Shown one piece after another: positions 17,658 through 26,696 of a DNA stretch of 64,000 nt; positions within the stretch are counted from its first letter, which is position 1; the number at the start of each line of letters is the position of its first letter. Location: the NCBI RefSeq assembly GCF_030433855.1, contig NZ_JARUXC010000008.1, forward strand, positions 94,175 to 158,174, written 5' to 3'. The position numbers and the translations under genes were made by a program. The notes beneath the pieces are model-generated. The model ran no database searches, was not told the origin of the DNA, and worked only from the letters and a program-made list of their open reading frames with translations. The stretch is from Agreia sp. PsM10. GTDB taxonomy: Bacteria > Actinomycetota > Actinomycetes > Actinomycetales > Microbacteriaceae.

Positions 17658-19343
17658 TCAGCCGAGCTGCGAGGGTGCGTAGCGCGACAGCACGGCGCGC
17701 TCGGCGGCGCTGACCAGGCTGTAGAAGATGAGGGAGACGGCGGTGAGGATCGCGGCCGCCGCCCAGAGCCCGGTGTAGTCGGAGTGCGCCCGCGAGCTCA
17801 CGATCTCGTGGCCGAGGCCGTCGCCGGTCGCGAGCCACTCGGCGAGGGTCGCGGCCAGCACCGCCGTGGGAGCCGCGATGCGCGCTGAGGCGAAGATGGC
17901 GGGCAGCGTGTAGGGCAGCTGCAGGCGCCACAGCGTGCTCCAGACTGAGGAGTCGTAGCTGCGCAGCAGCGTGAACGCGTCGGACGGAACTCGTTTCAGC
18001 CCGCCCTGCGTGTTCGCCAGAGTCGGGAAGAAGGTGACGATCGCGGTGATGGCGACGACACCTCCGAGCCCGCGACCGAGGGCGAGAATCAGCACCGGCG
18101 TGAGCACGATGATGGGAACCGAGCGCAGGGCGACGGCCAGGGGCGTGAGCACCCGTTCCACGACGGGGAACAGAACGAACGACACCGCGGCCGCGATTCC
18201 GATCACGAGTCCGGCGATGTAGCCGACTCCGGCGTGGACGAGGGTCACGCCCAGCGCGTCGAGCATCACGGCGCGGTTCTCGCTCGCCTCTTCGGCGGTG
18301 AACAGGTAGGTGAACACGTCGATCGGCGACTTGCCCACGAACGGCGACATGTCGAACACGATGAGGTAGGCCCACCACGCGGCGAGGATCACGAGGATCG
18401 ATCCGACCGTCCAGGCCGCGGCGCGCACGGCACGGGTTCCGAGGGATCCGCGCAGCGCCGGCGCCGCCTGCTGGGCGTTCGAGATCGTTGCCGACCACGG
18501 AGTGAGCCAGCGTCGCAGGAGGCCGAAGAGACCGTAGGGCACGGCGGCCATCAGGGTCGCGATCACGGCGACCGACCACACGCGGGCCAGGTCGAGCGAC
18601 ATCAGGCCGTTGATGAGCAGCACGCCCAGACCGGCCTTCGCCCCGATGAACTCGCCGAAGATCGCGCCGAGCACGGCCGCGGCGGCGCCGATCTGCAGCC
18701 CGGTGAGAATCGACGGGGTGCCCGACGGCAGCCGCACGAAGCGCAGCGAGCTGAGCGCCCGCCCGCCCCACGCCGTGACCATCGTGAGCGGGCCGCCGTC
18801 GGCGGAGCGCAGCCCCAGCATCGTGCCGACCAGAGTGGTGAAGAACACCGACAGGCCCGCGAGTACGACCTTGGCGGTGTCGGGGTCGAAGGTCAGCTGC
18901 AGCAGCGGGTTGACCGCGACGAGCGGCAGGCAGAACAGGGTGAGCGCCAGCCGCAGGAACAACGACTCGAGGGCCGGAAGCTGCACGAAGAGGATCGCCA
19001 CGACGATGGCCGCCAGGTTCCCCCAGAACCACCCGCGCACCGCGATCCACGCCGTGCTGGTGAAGGCTCCGAAATACAGCTGCGGCTCGGTGACCAGGCT
19101 CTGGATGATCGCGCTCGGCGACGCGAGCACGCCCAGTTGCGTGAGCGCGACGTCGGCCAGGATCTCCCACAGGACGACGAGAGCGACGCTCACGAGCGCG
19201 GTGGTCACCCACCCCGACAGGGCGGAGCGGCGGCCGGCGCGCTGGGAACGCGCGCGTTCGGCGACGATCGCCTCCTGCTGCGCCGGCGTGTACCGTGAGG
19301 CGGCCGGCGAGGTCGAGGCCGGTGTCGAGGTCGACACGCTCAC
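17658..19343 (-). CDS. Two-in-one ABC importer permease (NMT1/SsuC-type, fused)
   Basis: A 561-residue membrane protein carrying two BPD_transp_1 permease units in one chain. The ATPase-contacting loops occur twice, with [20 protein letters not shown] in the first half (about residue 200-220) and [19 protein letters not shown] in the second (about residue 470-490). Each half has about six helices. Most importers of this class use a ~260-residue homodimeric permease, so the fusion is unusual and implies fixed, asymmetric halves. Its GTG overlaps the ATPase stop by 4 bp. Confidence 0.85.
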   Translation of the reverse strand: MSVSTSTPASTSPAASRYTPAQQEAIVAERARSQRAGRRSALSGWVTTALVSVALVVLWEILADVALTQLGVLASPSAIIQSLVTEPQLYFGAFTSTAWIAVRGWFWGNLAAIVVAILFVQLPALESLFLRLALTLFCLPLVAVNPLLQLTFDPDTAKVVLAGLSVFFTTLVGTMLGLRSADGGPLTMVTAWGGRALSSLRFVRLPSGTPSILTGLQIGAAAAVLGAIFGEFIGAKAGLGVLLINGLMSLDLARVWSVAVIATLMAAVPYGLFGLLRRWLTPWSATISNAQQAAPALRGSLGTRAVRAAAWTVGSILVILAAWWAYLIVFDMSPFVGKSPIDVFTYLFTAEEASENRAVMLDALGVTLVHAGVGYIAGLVIGIAAAVSFVLFPVVERVLTPLAVALRSVPIIVLTPVLILALGRGLGGVVAITAIVTFFPTLANTQGGLKRVPSDAFTLLRSYDSSVWSTLWRLQLPYTLPAIFASARIAAPTAVLAATLAEWLATGDGLGHEIVSSRAHSDYTGLWAAAAILTAVSLIFYSLVSAAERAVLSRYAPSQLG

Positions 19344-20134
19344 GCCTCGACCGCCTGCAGGGACTCCTCATCGGCGCCCGCGTGCAGCAGCGAACTCAGC
19401 TCGTCGCAGGCCGCGTGGAACTCGGGGGTCGAGAGCAGTTCGCGGCGTCGGGGCCGCTCGAAGTCGATGGTGATGTCGCCCACGATCCGCCCCGGCCGGG
19501 GCGACATGACGATCACGCGGTCGGCCAAAAAGGCCGCCTCCGAGATCGAGTGGGTCACGAGAAGGGCGGTCGCGCTCGTGGCACTCCAGAGCTTCTGCAG
19601 CTCCTCGTTCATGCGCTGGCGGGTGATCTCGTCGAGGGCGCCGAACGGCTCGTCGAGAAGCAGGATCTCGGGTTCTGCGACGATCGCCCGCGCGATCGCG
19701 ACCCGCTGGCGCATGCCGCCCGACAATTGCGACGGTCGCGCATCCGCGAAGCCGTCGAGCCCGACGAGCGTGATCAACTCGTCGATGCGGCTCTTCGGAA
19801 TGCCGACGCCCATGACCTGGCCGGGCAGGCGGATGTTGTCTCGAACGCTGCGCCACGGCAGCAGCGACGGGTCCTGCAGGGCGAGGCCCAGCCGATGGGC
19901 GGTGCGGATCGACGAGGGGCTCTCGCCGTGGATCGTCACCTCGCCCGCCGAGTACGACTCGAGGTCGGCCAGGATGCGGAGGATCGTGGACTTGCCGCAG
20001 CCCGACGGGCCGAGGAGCGCGGTGAACGACCCCTGGGGCACGGCGAGGGAGATGTCGTCGAGTGCGAGAACATCGCTCTTCTTCGACGAGTAGACCTTCG
20101 TCAGGTTGCTGAGGGTGAAGCCGGTGCCGTCCAC
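19340..20134 (-). CDS. ABC importer ATP-binding protein (SsuB/TauB/ThiZ-like)
   Basis: A 264-residue nucleotide-binding subunit with Walker [11 protein letters not shown]-loop [14 protein letters not shown], signature QLSGGMRQR, Walker [13 protein letters not shown] and switch His in LVTHSISEA. This matches ATPases of nitrate/sulfonate/taurine and HMP-type importers. GTG 20134 is preferred because AAGGA lies eight bases upstream. The open frame reaches GTG 20209, but that start is buried in a strong hairpin (20178-20215) and its extension is low-complexity His/Pro-rich. Confidence 0.85.
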   Translation of the reverse strand: MDGTGFTLSNLTKVYSSKKSDVLALDDISLAVPQGSFTALLGPSGCGKSTILRILADLESYSAGEVTIHGESPSSIRTAHRLGLALQDPSLLPWRSVRDNIRLPGQVMGVGIPKSRIDELITLVGLDGFADARPSQLSGGMRQRVAIARAIVAEPEILLLDEPFGALDEITRQRMNEELQKLWSATSATALLVTHSISEAAFLADRVIVMSPRPGRIVGDITIDFERPRRRELLSTPEFHAACDELSSLLHAGADEESLQAVEA

Positions 20135-20177
20135 GTCGGGTGTCCTTGTCGTCGAGTGCGGGTGGTGCGAGTGGATG

Positions 20178-20215
20178 CCGCGGGTGGGGGGCGTCGGGTG
20201 CGCCCCCACCCGCGG
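20178..20215. terminator. Strong 13-bp hairpin between binding-protein and ATPase genes
   Basis: A perfect 13-bp inverted repeat, CCGCGGGTGGGGG with CCCCCACCCGCGG, and a 12-nt loop, placed 9 bp after the binding-protein stop inside the operon. It would reduce read-through or protect upstream mRNA, favouring more binding protein than membrane components. There is no U-tract. Confidence 0.65.
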
Positions 20216-20224
20216 CGGTCGGTT

Positions 20225-21313
20225 CTACTGCAGGCTGGACTTGCCGCCGTAGATGTCGTCGAGCAGGGAGTTGTCGAAGAGCGACGAGTCGACTCCGGTG
20301 ATGCCGAGGGTCGTGAGCGTGTCGACGTTCTTCTCGATGCCCTCGTCGGACATCCAGAACAGGCCGTGCTCGTCGGTCTCGTCGGTCACGAGCAGATCCA
20401 TCTGGCGCTCGGCCTGCTTGGTCTGCTCCTCGACCGTGAGGCCTCCGTCTTTCGCGTAGTCGTTGACCGTGAGGTCGACGGCCTCGGTGGGATCGGCGAC
20501 ATAGCTCTGCCATCCCTCGATCTCTCCCTTGAGGAAGCCCTCGATGGCCGCCTTCTTGGCCGGGTCCTCGAGGGACTCCTTCGTGACGGCGTAGACCTGC
20601 GCGTAGACATCGAGCCCGAAGTCGGCGGTGAGGAAGGTGACTCCCTCTTTTCCGGTCGACTCCTCGTAGGCGATGGGCTGCTCGCTGTAGAAGACCCAGA
20701 GGCCGTCGACCTCGCCGCTGACCAGCGGGGCGACGTCGAAGCCGACCGGCACCGACGTGACCTTCGAGGCGTCGACGTCATTGACCTCGAGCAGCGCGTC
20801 CTGCGCCGCCTCGTCGCCGCTGGGAACGCCGATCTTCATCCCCTCCATGTCGGCCGGGGTGGCGATCGGCTTGTCGGGGCTCGAGAGGATCGCGAGGGGG
20901 TTCTTCTGGAATCCTGCGGCGATGATCACGAGGTCGGCGCCCTGCTCGTTGGCACGGGCGACGGTGTCGGCGTTGCCCATTCCGATGTCGGCCTGGCCCG
21001 AGACAACCGCGGCCATCGAGTCGACGTCGGGGCCGCCGGGCAGGATGTCGACGTCGACGCCGTTTTTGGCGTAGTACCCCTCGGAGTCGGCGACGTAGCT
21101 GCCGCCGAACTGCACGAGCGGGATCCACGAGGTCTGCAGGGTGAGGGCGACCGGACTGTCGGAGGACGGGGTCTCGGAACTGGCACTGCTGCTGCAGCCG
21201 GCGAGCGCCAGCACGGCCGACAGGCCCAGGGCGGCGCCGGCGAGCAGCCTCGTGGGGCGTCGGGCGGGGGAGGGGCGGGAGGTGCTGAGGGTGAAGGGGG
21301 AACGGGAGTGCAT
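20225..21313 (-). CDS. NMT1/THI5-like ABC substrate-binding lipoprotein
   Basis: A 362-residue lipoprotein with a signal peptide ending LALAGC (Cys40). The mature part is NMT1/THI5-like: LTLQTSWIPLVQFGGSYVA, GYYAKNGVDVDILPGG and VVSGQADIGMGNADTVARA match the pyrimidine/thiamine-precursor binding fold, also used for other small heterocycles and sulfonates. It feeds the ATPase and fused permease. The link to PNP and deaminase-like genes suggests a nucleobase-like ligand, which is inference. ATG 21313 has TAGGAG at good spacing. First gene of a five-gene operon ending at 15531. Confidence 0.85.
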   Translation of the reverse strand: MHSRSPFTLSTSRPSPARRPTRLLAGAALGLSAVLALAGCSSSASSETPSSDSPVALTLQTSWIPLVQFGGSYVADSEGYYAKNGVDVDILPGGPDVDSMAAVVSGQADIGMGNADTVARANEQGADLVIIAAGFQKNPLAILSSPDKPIATPADMEGMKIGVPSGDEAAQDALLEVNDVDASKVTSVPVGFDVAPLVSGEVDGLWVFYSEQPIAYEESTGKEGVTFLTADFGLDVYAQVYAVTKESLEDPAKKAAIEGFLKGEIEGWQSYVADPTEAVDLTVNDYAKDGGLTVEEQTKQAERQMDLLVTDETDEHGLFWMSDEGIEKNVDTLTTLGITGVDSSLFDNSLLDDIYGGKSSLQ

Positions 21314-21386
21314 TGATTCTCCTAAGCGGGTGGGAGGCTCTGGCGGGCATGCGGCAGGCGCACAGGACTGTGGTGCGGGTCGGGCT

Positions 21387-21400
21387 GCAAATCGTTTTGC
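21387..21400. promoter_or_regulatory. LacI-type operator, purine-locus site 3
   Basis: GCAAATCGTTTTGC, a 14-bp near-palindrome with central CG matching the motif at 12428. It lies 74 bp upstream of the NMT1-like binding-protein start, in the region divergent from the LacI gene. Confidence 0.7.
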
Positions 21401-21523
21401 GACTTCTCTGTCCGACGCTACGGGCAGTGTGTTTCAGCCCGATTTCTTCCTGTTTCTGGACTGTAAAAGAAAGGCGCTCGCCCGCTCGGGTCGTACCTCT
21501 CTTATGCGGTCGAGTTTTCGGTC

Positions 21524-21537
21524 GCAACTCGTTTTGC
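21524..21537. promoter_or_regulatory. LacI-type operator, purine-locus site 4
   Basis: GCAACTCGTTTTGC shares the right half and central CG of the other three sites. It is 53 bp upstream of the LacI regulator's GTG, consistent with autoregulation. Confidence 0.65.
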
Positions 21538-21589
21538 AAAATGCGACACAGGGTCGTGAGTGCGCGGTTCTCTCGGTTACTGTGAGTTC

Positions 21590-22606
21590 GTGACCGACAC
21601 CCCATCGAAGCCGTGGACCATGCAGCAGATCGCTGCCGCCGCCGGCGTGAGTGTCACCACCGTGTCGCACACCCTCTCGGGAAAGCGACCCGTGAACCCC
21701 GCGACGGCCGAGCGCATCCAGAAGCTGATCGCCGAGTTCGAGTACGTTCCCGACTCCGGCGCCCAGCGCCTCAAGTCCGGGCGCAGCGGAATGATCGGCC
21801 TGGCCGTGCCCGACATCTCGCACTGGTACTTCGGTCGCATCGCGCGCGGCGTCGAGGAGGTGGCCGACGAACTCGACTACGGACTCATCATCTGCAGCAC
21901 GTCGAACTCCGACCCGCGCCGGGAGAAGCGCTACTTCAACCTGCTGCGCACCCGGTCGATCGAAGGGCTGATCTACACCGCGAGCAGGGAGATCTCGGCG
22001 AGCGACGAACTCGTGCGGGTGTCGGGCAGCTCGCCCATCGTCTTCGCCGACGAGAGGGTCGACGCCCTGCCCGACGTTCCGTCGGTCACCTCGAGCAACT
22101 TCGTGGGGGCGCAGGTGCTCGGCCGGCACCTGCGCGACCTCGGGCACACCCGGGCCGTCATCATCGCCGGGTTCGCGGGCCTGCACTCGACGATCGAGCG
22201 CACCAAGGCCATCAAGGAGTCGTTCCCGAATGCGCTGACTCTGCACGGCGACTTCGAGCTGAAGTCGGGCTACGACCTCGTCTCCGACCTGCTCGCCCAC
22301 GAGGTGAGGTTCACCGCGCTCTTCGGCTGCAACGACTACATGGCGATCGGCGCCATGACCAGGCTCCGCGAGGCCGGCCTGCGCGTTCCCGAAGACGTCT
22401 CCGTGGTCGGGTTCGACGACGTCGACATGGCCGCGATCGTCACCCCGGGGCTCACCACGGTACGACAGGACATGGCCGAGATCGGCCGACGCTCGGCGCA
22501 CCTGCTCATCGCCGGGCTCCACGCGGGCGGCTTCGACGCCGTCGAATCGGAGTCGCTGCCGACAGAGCTCATTCTGCGCGGCTCGACAGGCCCCGCGCCG
22601 CAGTAG
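21590..22606 (+). CDS. LacI-family regulator, probable controller of the nucleoside locus
   Basis: A 338-residue LacI/GalR-type repressor. The N-terminal helix-turn-helix and hinge read MQQIAAAAGVSVTTVSHTLS, then a periplasmic-binding-protein-like core with GLAVPDISHWYFGRIARG, HTRAVIIAGFAG and SVVGFDDVDMAAIVTPGLTT. GTG 21590 is used because it starts directly before the DNA-binding domain. It is divergent from the NMT1-type importer operon and surrounded by two copies of a palindrome also present in front of the bmp and ThuA-like operons. The effector is probably a purine or nucleoside; inferred. Confidence 0.88.
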   Translation: MTDTPSKPWTMQQIAAAAGVSVTTVSHTLSGKRPVNPATAERIQKLIAEFEYVPDSGAQRLKSGRSGMIGLAVPDISHWYFGRIARGVEEVADELDYGLIICSTSNSDPRREKRYFNLLRTRSIEGLIYTASREISASDELVRVSGSSPIVFADERVDALPDVPSVTSSNFVGAQVLGRHLRDLGHTRAVIIAGFAGLHSTIERTKAIKESFPNALTLHGDFELKSGYDLVSDLLAHEVRFTALFGCNDYMAIGAMTRLREAGLRVPEDVSVVGFDDVDMAAIVTPGLTTVRQDMAEIGRRSAHLLIAGLHAGGFDAVESESLPTELILRGSTGPAPQ

Positions 22607-22624
22607 GGCCCGTCGCCCGCATCG

Positions 22625-22687
22625 AGCGCGGGTGTTTCCGGCCACCGCGCCGGCTCGACCACCGCGGTCGGCGCGAACACCCGCGCT
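22625..22687. terminator. Long inverted repeat after the LacI gene
   Basis: 12-bp perfect arms AGCGCGGGTGTT and AACACCCGCGCT enclose a GC-rich, partly self-pairing loop. It lies between the 3' ends of lacI and the converging phosphoketolase, followed at once by two REP-like elements. Confidence 0.55.
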
Positions 22688-22688
22688 G

Positions 22689-22758
22689 CCCTTCGACAGG
22701 CTCAGGGAACGGCAGCCTGCCCTTCGACGGGCTCAGGGAGCGACAGGCTGAGGGAACG
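22689..22758. repeat. REP-like elements between lacI and phosphoketolase
   Basis: Two minus-oriented copies of the dispersed element (CCCTTCGACAGGCTCAGGGA and a variant with GGGCTCAGGG) and a third partial copy, in the convergent 160-bp gap. No gene is present in it. Confidence 0.7.
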
Positions 22759-22766
22759 GGCGCGCC

Positions 22767-25283
22767 CTACGCGTTATCTCCGCCGGTCTCGTCGACGGCC
22801 TGCATGTTCTGCCGGTCGAAGCCCACGCCGTCGTCTCCCGACCACAGCCACTGGGCCACCTCGGGAATGTCCTCGCCGTGCTCGCGCGTGTACTGCCGGG
22901 CGCGCATGCGGGCATCCTGCATGTCCTGCCGCAGCGCGGCGGCCTTCGACCCCAGCCCGGGCACCCTGTCGATCACGTCGATCACCAGGTGGTACCGGTC
23001 GAGGTTGTTCAGCATGAGCATGTCGAACGGCGTGGTGGTCGTGCCGTTCTCGATGAAGCCGCGCACGTGCAGGTTCGCGTTCGCCGCCCGGCGGTAGGTC
23101 AGGCGATGGATGAGCCACGGGTAGCCGTGGTAAGCGAACACGATGGGCTTGTCGGTCGTGAAGATGGTGTCGAAGTCGCGGTTCGACAGGCCGTGAGGAT
23201 GCTCGGTCTCGTCCTGCAGGCGCATCAGGTCGATCACGTTCACGACGCGCACGCGCAGCTCGGGCAGGTGCTTGCGCAGAAGGGATGCGGCCGCGAGCGT
23301 CTCGATGGTCGGAATATCGCCGGCGCACGCGAGCACGATGTCGGGCTCGTCGCTCGGCCGCTCCGTGCCGGCCCAGTCCCAGATCCCCAGGCCGCGAGTG
23401 CAGTGCGCCACCGCCTCCGGCATGCTGAGCCACTGCGGCCCCGGCTGCTTGCCGGCGACGACCACGTTGATGTAGTCGACGCTGCGCAGGCAGTGGTCGT
23501 AGGTCGACAGAAGGGTGTTCGCGTCGACGGGCAGGTACACCCGAACGACGTCGGCCTTCTTGTTCACGACGTGGTCGATGAAGCCCGGGTCCTGGTGGCT
23601 GAAGCCGTTGTGGTCCTGCCTCCAGACGTGGCTCGAGAGCAGGTAGTTGAGGCTCGACACGGAGCGACGCCACGGAATCGATCGCGCGACCTGCAGCCAC
23701 TTGGCGTGCTGGTTGAACATCGAGTCGACGATGTGGATGAACGCCTCGTAGCAGTTGAACAGTCCGTGTCGGCCGGTGAGCAGGTAGCCCTCGAGCCAGC
23801 CCTGGCACTGGTGCTCCGACAGCATCTCCATGACGCGACCGGCGCGGGCCAGGTTCAGGTCGACCGGCAGGATCTCGGCGTTCCACTGCTTGTCGGTCGC
23901 CTCGTACACCTCCTGCAGGCGGTTGGATGCCGTCTCGTCGGGCCCGAAGATGCGGAAGTTGTCGGGGTTCATGCGAATGACGTCGGCGAGCCAGCCGCCG
24001 AGCACCTTCGTGGCCTCGGCCGTCTCGTGACCGGGCGCCGTGACGTCGACCCCGTACTCGCGGAAGTCCGGCATCCGGAGCTCGCGTCGCAGCAGCCCGC
24101 CGTTCGAATACGGCGTCGCGCTCATGCGCAGGTAGCCCTCGGGCGCGAGACCGGTGACGAACGGGGTCGGTGCGCCGGATGAATCGAAGAGCTCCTCCGG
24201 CTTGTACTTCTTCATCCACGACTCGAGCAGGCGGGTGTGCGCCTCGGTGTCGCGGGCGCTCGCCAGCGGAACCTGGTGCGCGCGCCACGTGTTCTCCACG
24301 GGCAGGCCGTCGATCTCGGCGGGGCAGGTCCAGCCCTTGGGCGTGCGCAGGATGATCATGGGCCAGCGGGGAGTTCCCTCGAGGGTGCCATCGGCCGCGT
24401 CCTGCTTGATGGCGGCGATCTCGTTGAGCACGGTGTCGAGCGTCTCCGCCATGCGGGCGTGAACGAGCAGCGGATCCTCGCCGTCGAAGCCGCCCGACAC
24501 GATGTGCGGGTTGTGTCCGTAGCCGCGCATCAGCGCGAGCAGGTCTTCTTCGGGGATGCGCGCCAGCACGGTGGGATTGGCGATCTTGTAGCCGTTGAGG
24601 TGCAGGATCGGCAGCACGACGCCGTCCTGCAGCGGGTCGATGAACTTGTTGGAGTGCCACGCCGTGGCGAGCGGGCCGGTCTCGGCCTCGCCGTCGCCGA
24701 TCACCGCGGCCACGAGGAGGTTCGGGTTGTCGAACGCGGCTCCGTAGGCGTGCGAGAGGGAGTAGCCCAGCTCGCCGCCCTCGTTGATCGACCCGGGGGT
24801 CTCGGGCGCCGCGTGGCTCGGGATTCCGCCGGGGAAGCTGAACTGTCGGAACAGCCCGCGCATCCCGTCGACCGACTGGTCGATCTTCGAGTAGATCTCG
24901 GAGTAGGTGCCGTCGAGCCAGGCATTGGCCACCATGCCGGGGCCGCCGTGGCCGGGGCCCGCGATATAGAGCGTCGGCAGCGAACGGTGCCGGATCATGC
25001 GGTTGAGATGGGCGTAGACGAAGTTCAGACCGGGGGTGGTTCCCCAGTGGCCGAGCAGGCGCGGCTTCACGTCGTCGCGGCTGAGCGGACGTTCGAGCAG
25101 CGGGTTGTCGAGCAGGTAGATCTGTCCCACGGAGAGGTAGTTGGCGGCCCGCCACCAGGCATCGACCTGAAGCAGCGCCTCGCCCTCGAGCGGCTCGGCC
25201 GGCCGCTGATACCAGGGGTTGTGCGCGTCACGCGGAATGACGGGCGACTGCATGGCGTCGATGGTGGATGCGGAACCGGTCAT
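22767..25283 (-). CDS. xfp: Phosphoketolase (xylulose-5-P / fructose-6-P)
   Basis: An 838-residue thiamine-diphosphate enzyme that cleaves xylulose 5-phosphate and often fructose 6-phosphate to acetyl phosphate plus glyceraldehyde 3-phosphate or erythrose 4-phosphate. Visible blocks are [36 protein letters not shown], and [14 protein letters not shown] with the following [13 protein letters not shown], which forms the ThDP/metal motif. Further on come [13 protein letters not shown] and PVDANTLLS. Length matches the family. ATG 25283 is preceded by AAGGAG at seven bases; an upstream in-frame start lacks this. Single gene. Confidence 0.93.
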   Translation of the reverse strand: MTGSASTIDAMQSPVIPRDAHNPWYQRPAEPLEGEALLQVDAWWRAANYLSVGQIYLLDNPLLERPLSRDDVKPRLLGHWGTTPGLNFVYAHLNRMIRHRSLPTLYIAGPGHGGPGMVANAWLDGTYSEIYSKIDQSVDGMRGLFRQFSFPGGIPSHAAPETPGSINEGGELGYSLSHAYGAAFDNPNLLVAAVIGDGEAETGPLATAWHSNKFIDPLQDGVVLPILHLNGYKIANPTVLARIPEEDLLALMRGYGHNPHIVSGGFDGEDPLLVHARMAETLDTVLNEIAAIKQDAADGTLEGTPRWPMIILRTPKGWTCPAEIDGLPVENTWRAHQVPLASARDTEAHTRLLESWMKKYKPEELFDSSGAPTPFVTGLAPEGYLRMSATPYSNGGLLRRELRMPDFREYGVDVTAPGHETAEATKVLGGWLADVIRMNPDNFRIFGPDETASNRLQEVYEATDKQWNAEILPVDLNLARAGRVMEMLSEHQCQGWLEGYLLTGRHGLFNCYEAFIHIVDSMFNQHAKWLQVARSIPWRRSVSSLNYLLSSHVWRQDHNGFSHQDPGFIDHVVNKKADVVRVYLPVDANTLLSTYDHCLRSVDYINVVVAGKQPGPQWLSMPEAVAHCTRGLGIWDWAGTERPSDEPDIVLACAGDIPTIETLAAASLLRKHLPELRVRVVNVIDLMRLQDETEHPHGLSNRDFDTIFTTDKPIVFAYHGYPWLIHRLTYRRAANANLHVRGFIENGTTTTPFDMLMLNNLDRYHLVIDVIDRVPGLGSKAAALRQDMQDARMRARQYTREHGEDIPEVAQWLWSGDDGVGFDRQNMQAVDETGGDNA

Positions 25284-25325
25284 GGAACGTCTCCTTAGGC
25301 ACTGCACGGGGTAGTGCTGCTCATC

Positions 25326-25697
25326 CTAGGCGCGCGGTGTGTCCATTCGGGAGGAGCTTGACGACCGTGCAGAACGGGATGCGCGCCACGCCTTCCACCG
25401 GGAGAGCGCGTTCGCGAGGACCCGCTTCAGCCACTGCCCCACGCGGTGCGCGGCGGGGAACTCGGTGCCGAGAATGGCGATTCCGAGGAACACGATCAGC
25501 CAGCCCGGACCGGGCAGGGGCACGAGGATGAGCCCTCCGATCACGACGATCGCACCCAGCACTCCGACGGCGAAGCGGTAGGCGAACCGGATGCGCGGGT
25601 GCCGCTCGACCCAGGCACGGGCACGGCGCAGGGCGCGGCGCACCGGATTCTGCGGGCTCTCGCCGATCTCGATCTCTCGGGTGAGGGTGTCGGTCAT
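25326..25697 (-). CDS. Small PGPGW-type membrane protein
   Basis: A 123-residue protein of the TIGR02611/PGPGW family. A basic N-terminus precedes two hydrophobic stretches, GVLGAIVVIGGLILVPLPGP and IVFLGIAILGTEFP, joined by the diagnostic PGPGW. The C-terminus is Arg/Ser-rich. Function unknown, probably inner membrane. It lies 42 bp upstream of the phosphoketolase on the same strand, but it ends before that gene's promoter region and co-transcription is uncertain. Confidence 0.75.
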   Translation of the reverse strand: MTDTLTREIEIGESPQNPVRRALRRARAWVERHPRIRFAYRFAVGVLGAIVVIGGLILVPLPGPGWLIVFLGIAILGTEFPAAHRVGQWLKRVLANALSRWKAWRASRSARSSSSSRMDTPRA

Positions 25698-25747
25698 CGC
25701 TTCACGGTAGGCGAGAACCCTCCCGGTTGCCTGAGCAGAGCGTCGCT

Positions 25748-25797
25748 CCGTGAGCCTGACGAAGGGCATGCGTCCCGTTCCCTGAGCTTGTCGAAGG
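25748..25797. repeat. Two REP-like elements upstream of the fructose operon
   Basis: A degenerate copy near 25748-25767 (CCGTGAGCCTGACGAAGGGC) and a good copy at 25777-25797 (GTTCCCTGAGCTTGTCGAAGG). They lie in the divergent region between the PGPGW gene and the DeoR regulator. Confidence 0.65.
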
Positions 25798-25819
25798 ACA
25801 TCCAAAATCTTTGTTTATC

Positions 25820-25848
25820 TTGCTTTCGCAGACAAACAGACATAAAGT
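25820..25848 (+). promoter_or_regulatory. Candidate promoter of the fructose operon with DeoR-type repeats
   Basis: TTGCTT and TAAAGT are separated by 17 bp in a locally AT-rich patch 63 bp before the DeoR start. The region also holds TTTGT (25810-25814) and ACAAA (25832-25836) as inverted half-sites, and GACA repeats across 25831-25842. These resemble sites used by DeoR-family fructose repressors. Identification is by pattern only. Confidence 0.4.
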
Positions 25849-25910
25849 CACATCACAACACAGCCAGACGCAGGTTCACGGACGAATCGAAAGACGAGGT
25901 CAACGACGAC

Positions 25911-26696
25911 ATGTACGCCATCGAGCGTCATCAGCAGATCGGCGAGGCGATCGGCGCGCAGGGCCGCGTCACGGTCACCGAGCTCTCCGAGCGATTCGGC
26001 GTGACCCCCGAGACCGTCCGCCGCGACCTCGATCTGCTCGAGCAGCAAGGCGTGCTGCAGCGCGTGCACGGCGGCGCCGTCGCCGGATCGAAGATCAGCC
26101 TGGCCGAGTCGACCGTCGCCGACAGGGCCGACAAGTCCCGCGACGCGAAGCTCGTGATCGCCAGGGCCGCCCTCGGCATGATCGGCGACTCGTTCCGCGG
26201 CTCGATCCTGCTCGACGCGGGAACGACGACCGGCGTGCTCGCGGAACTGCTCGCCGACTTCAGCCCCGCCCACGGCCACCCGCTGACCATCATCACCAAC
26301 TCGGTTCCCATCGCGGCCGTGCTGCACCTCAACCCCGCCATCGATCTGCACCTTCTCGGTGGCAGCGTGAGGGGTCTCACCAGCGCAGCCGTCGGCGCAT
26401 CCACCATCGAGCAGCTCGATCGGCTCCGCCCCGACATCGCCTTCCTCGGCACCAACGGCGTGAGCGCAGCCTTCGGCCTCAGCACTCCCGAAGAGAGGGA
26501 GGCGGCGGTCAAGGCCGCGATGATCCGCCGAGCCCGACGCTCGGTCGTTCTCGCCGACTCGACGAAGCTCGACGAGGAGGCGCTCTATCGGTTCGCCGAG
26601 CTGCGCGACCTCGACACCCTCGTCTCGAACGTCGACCCCGCCGGAACGCTGTCGGCCGCCCTCGACGCCGAGGGCGTGGAGGTGATCGTGCCGTGA
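25911..26696 (+). CDS. DeoR-family regulator of the fructose operon
   Basis: A 261-residue repressor. The N-terminal winged helix contains RVTVTELSERFGVTPETVRR, typical of the DeoR/GlpR class, then LEQQGVLQRVHGGA. The C-terminal sugar-phosphate sensor domain has LLDAGTTTGVLAELL and DIAFLGTNGVSAAFGLSTP. Members of this class usually respond to fructose 1-phosphate or a similar ester. It is the first gene of the operon and its stop overlaps the 1-phosphofructokinase start by 4 bp. Confidence 0.88.
   Translation: MYAIERHQQIGEAIGAQGRVTVTELSERFGVTPETVRRDLDLLEQQGVLQRVHGGAVAGSKISLAESTVADRADKSRDAKLVIARAALGMIGDSFRGSILLDAGTTTGVLAELLADFSPAHGHPLTIITNSVPIAAVLHLNPAIDLHLLGGSVRGLTSAAVGASTIEQLDRLRPDIAFLGTNGVSAAFGLSTPEEREAAVKAAMIRRARRSVVLADSTKLDEEALYRFAELRDLDTLVSNVDPAGTLSAALDAEGVEVIVP

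Noticed and set aside
20135..20209. Upstream start (GTG 20209) for the ABC ATPase
   Set aside because: It lies inside a 13-bp hairpin, and the added residues are low-complexity; GTG 20134 has a suitable ribosome binding site.
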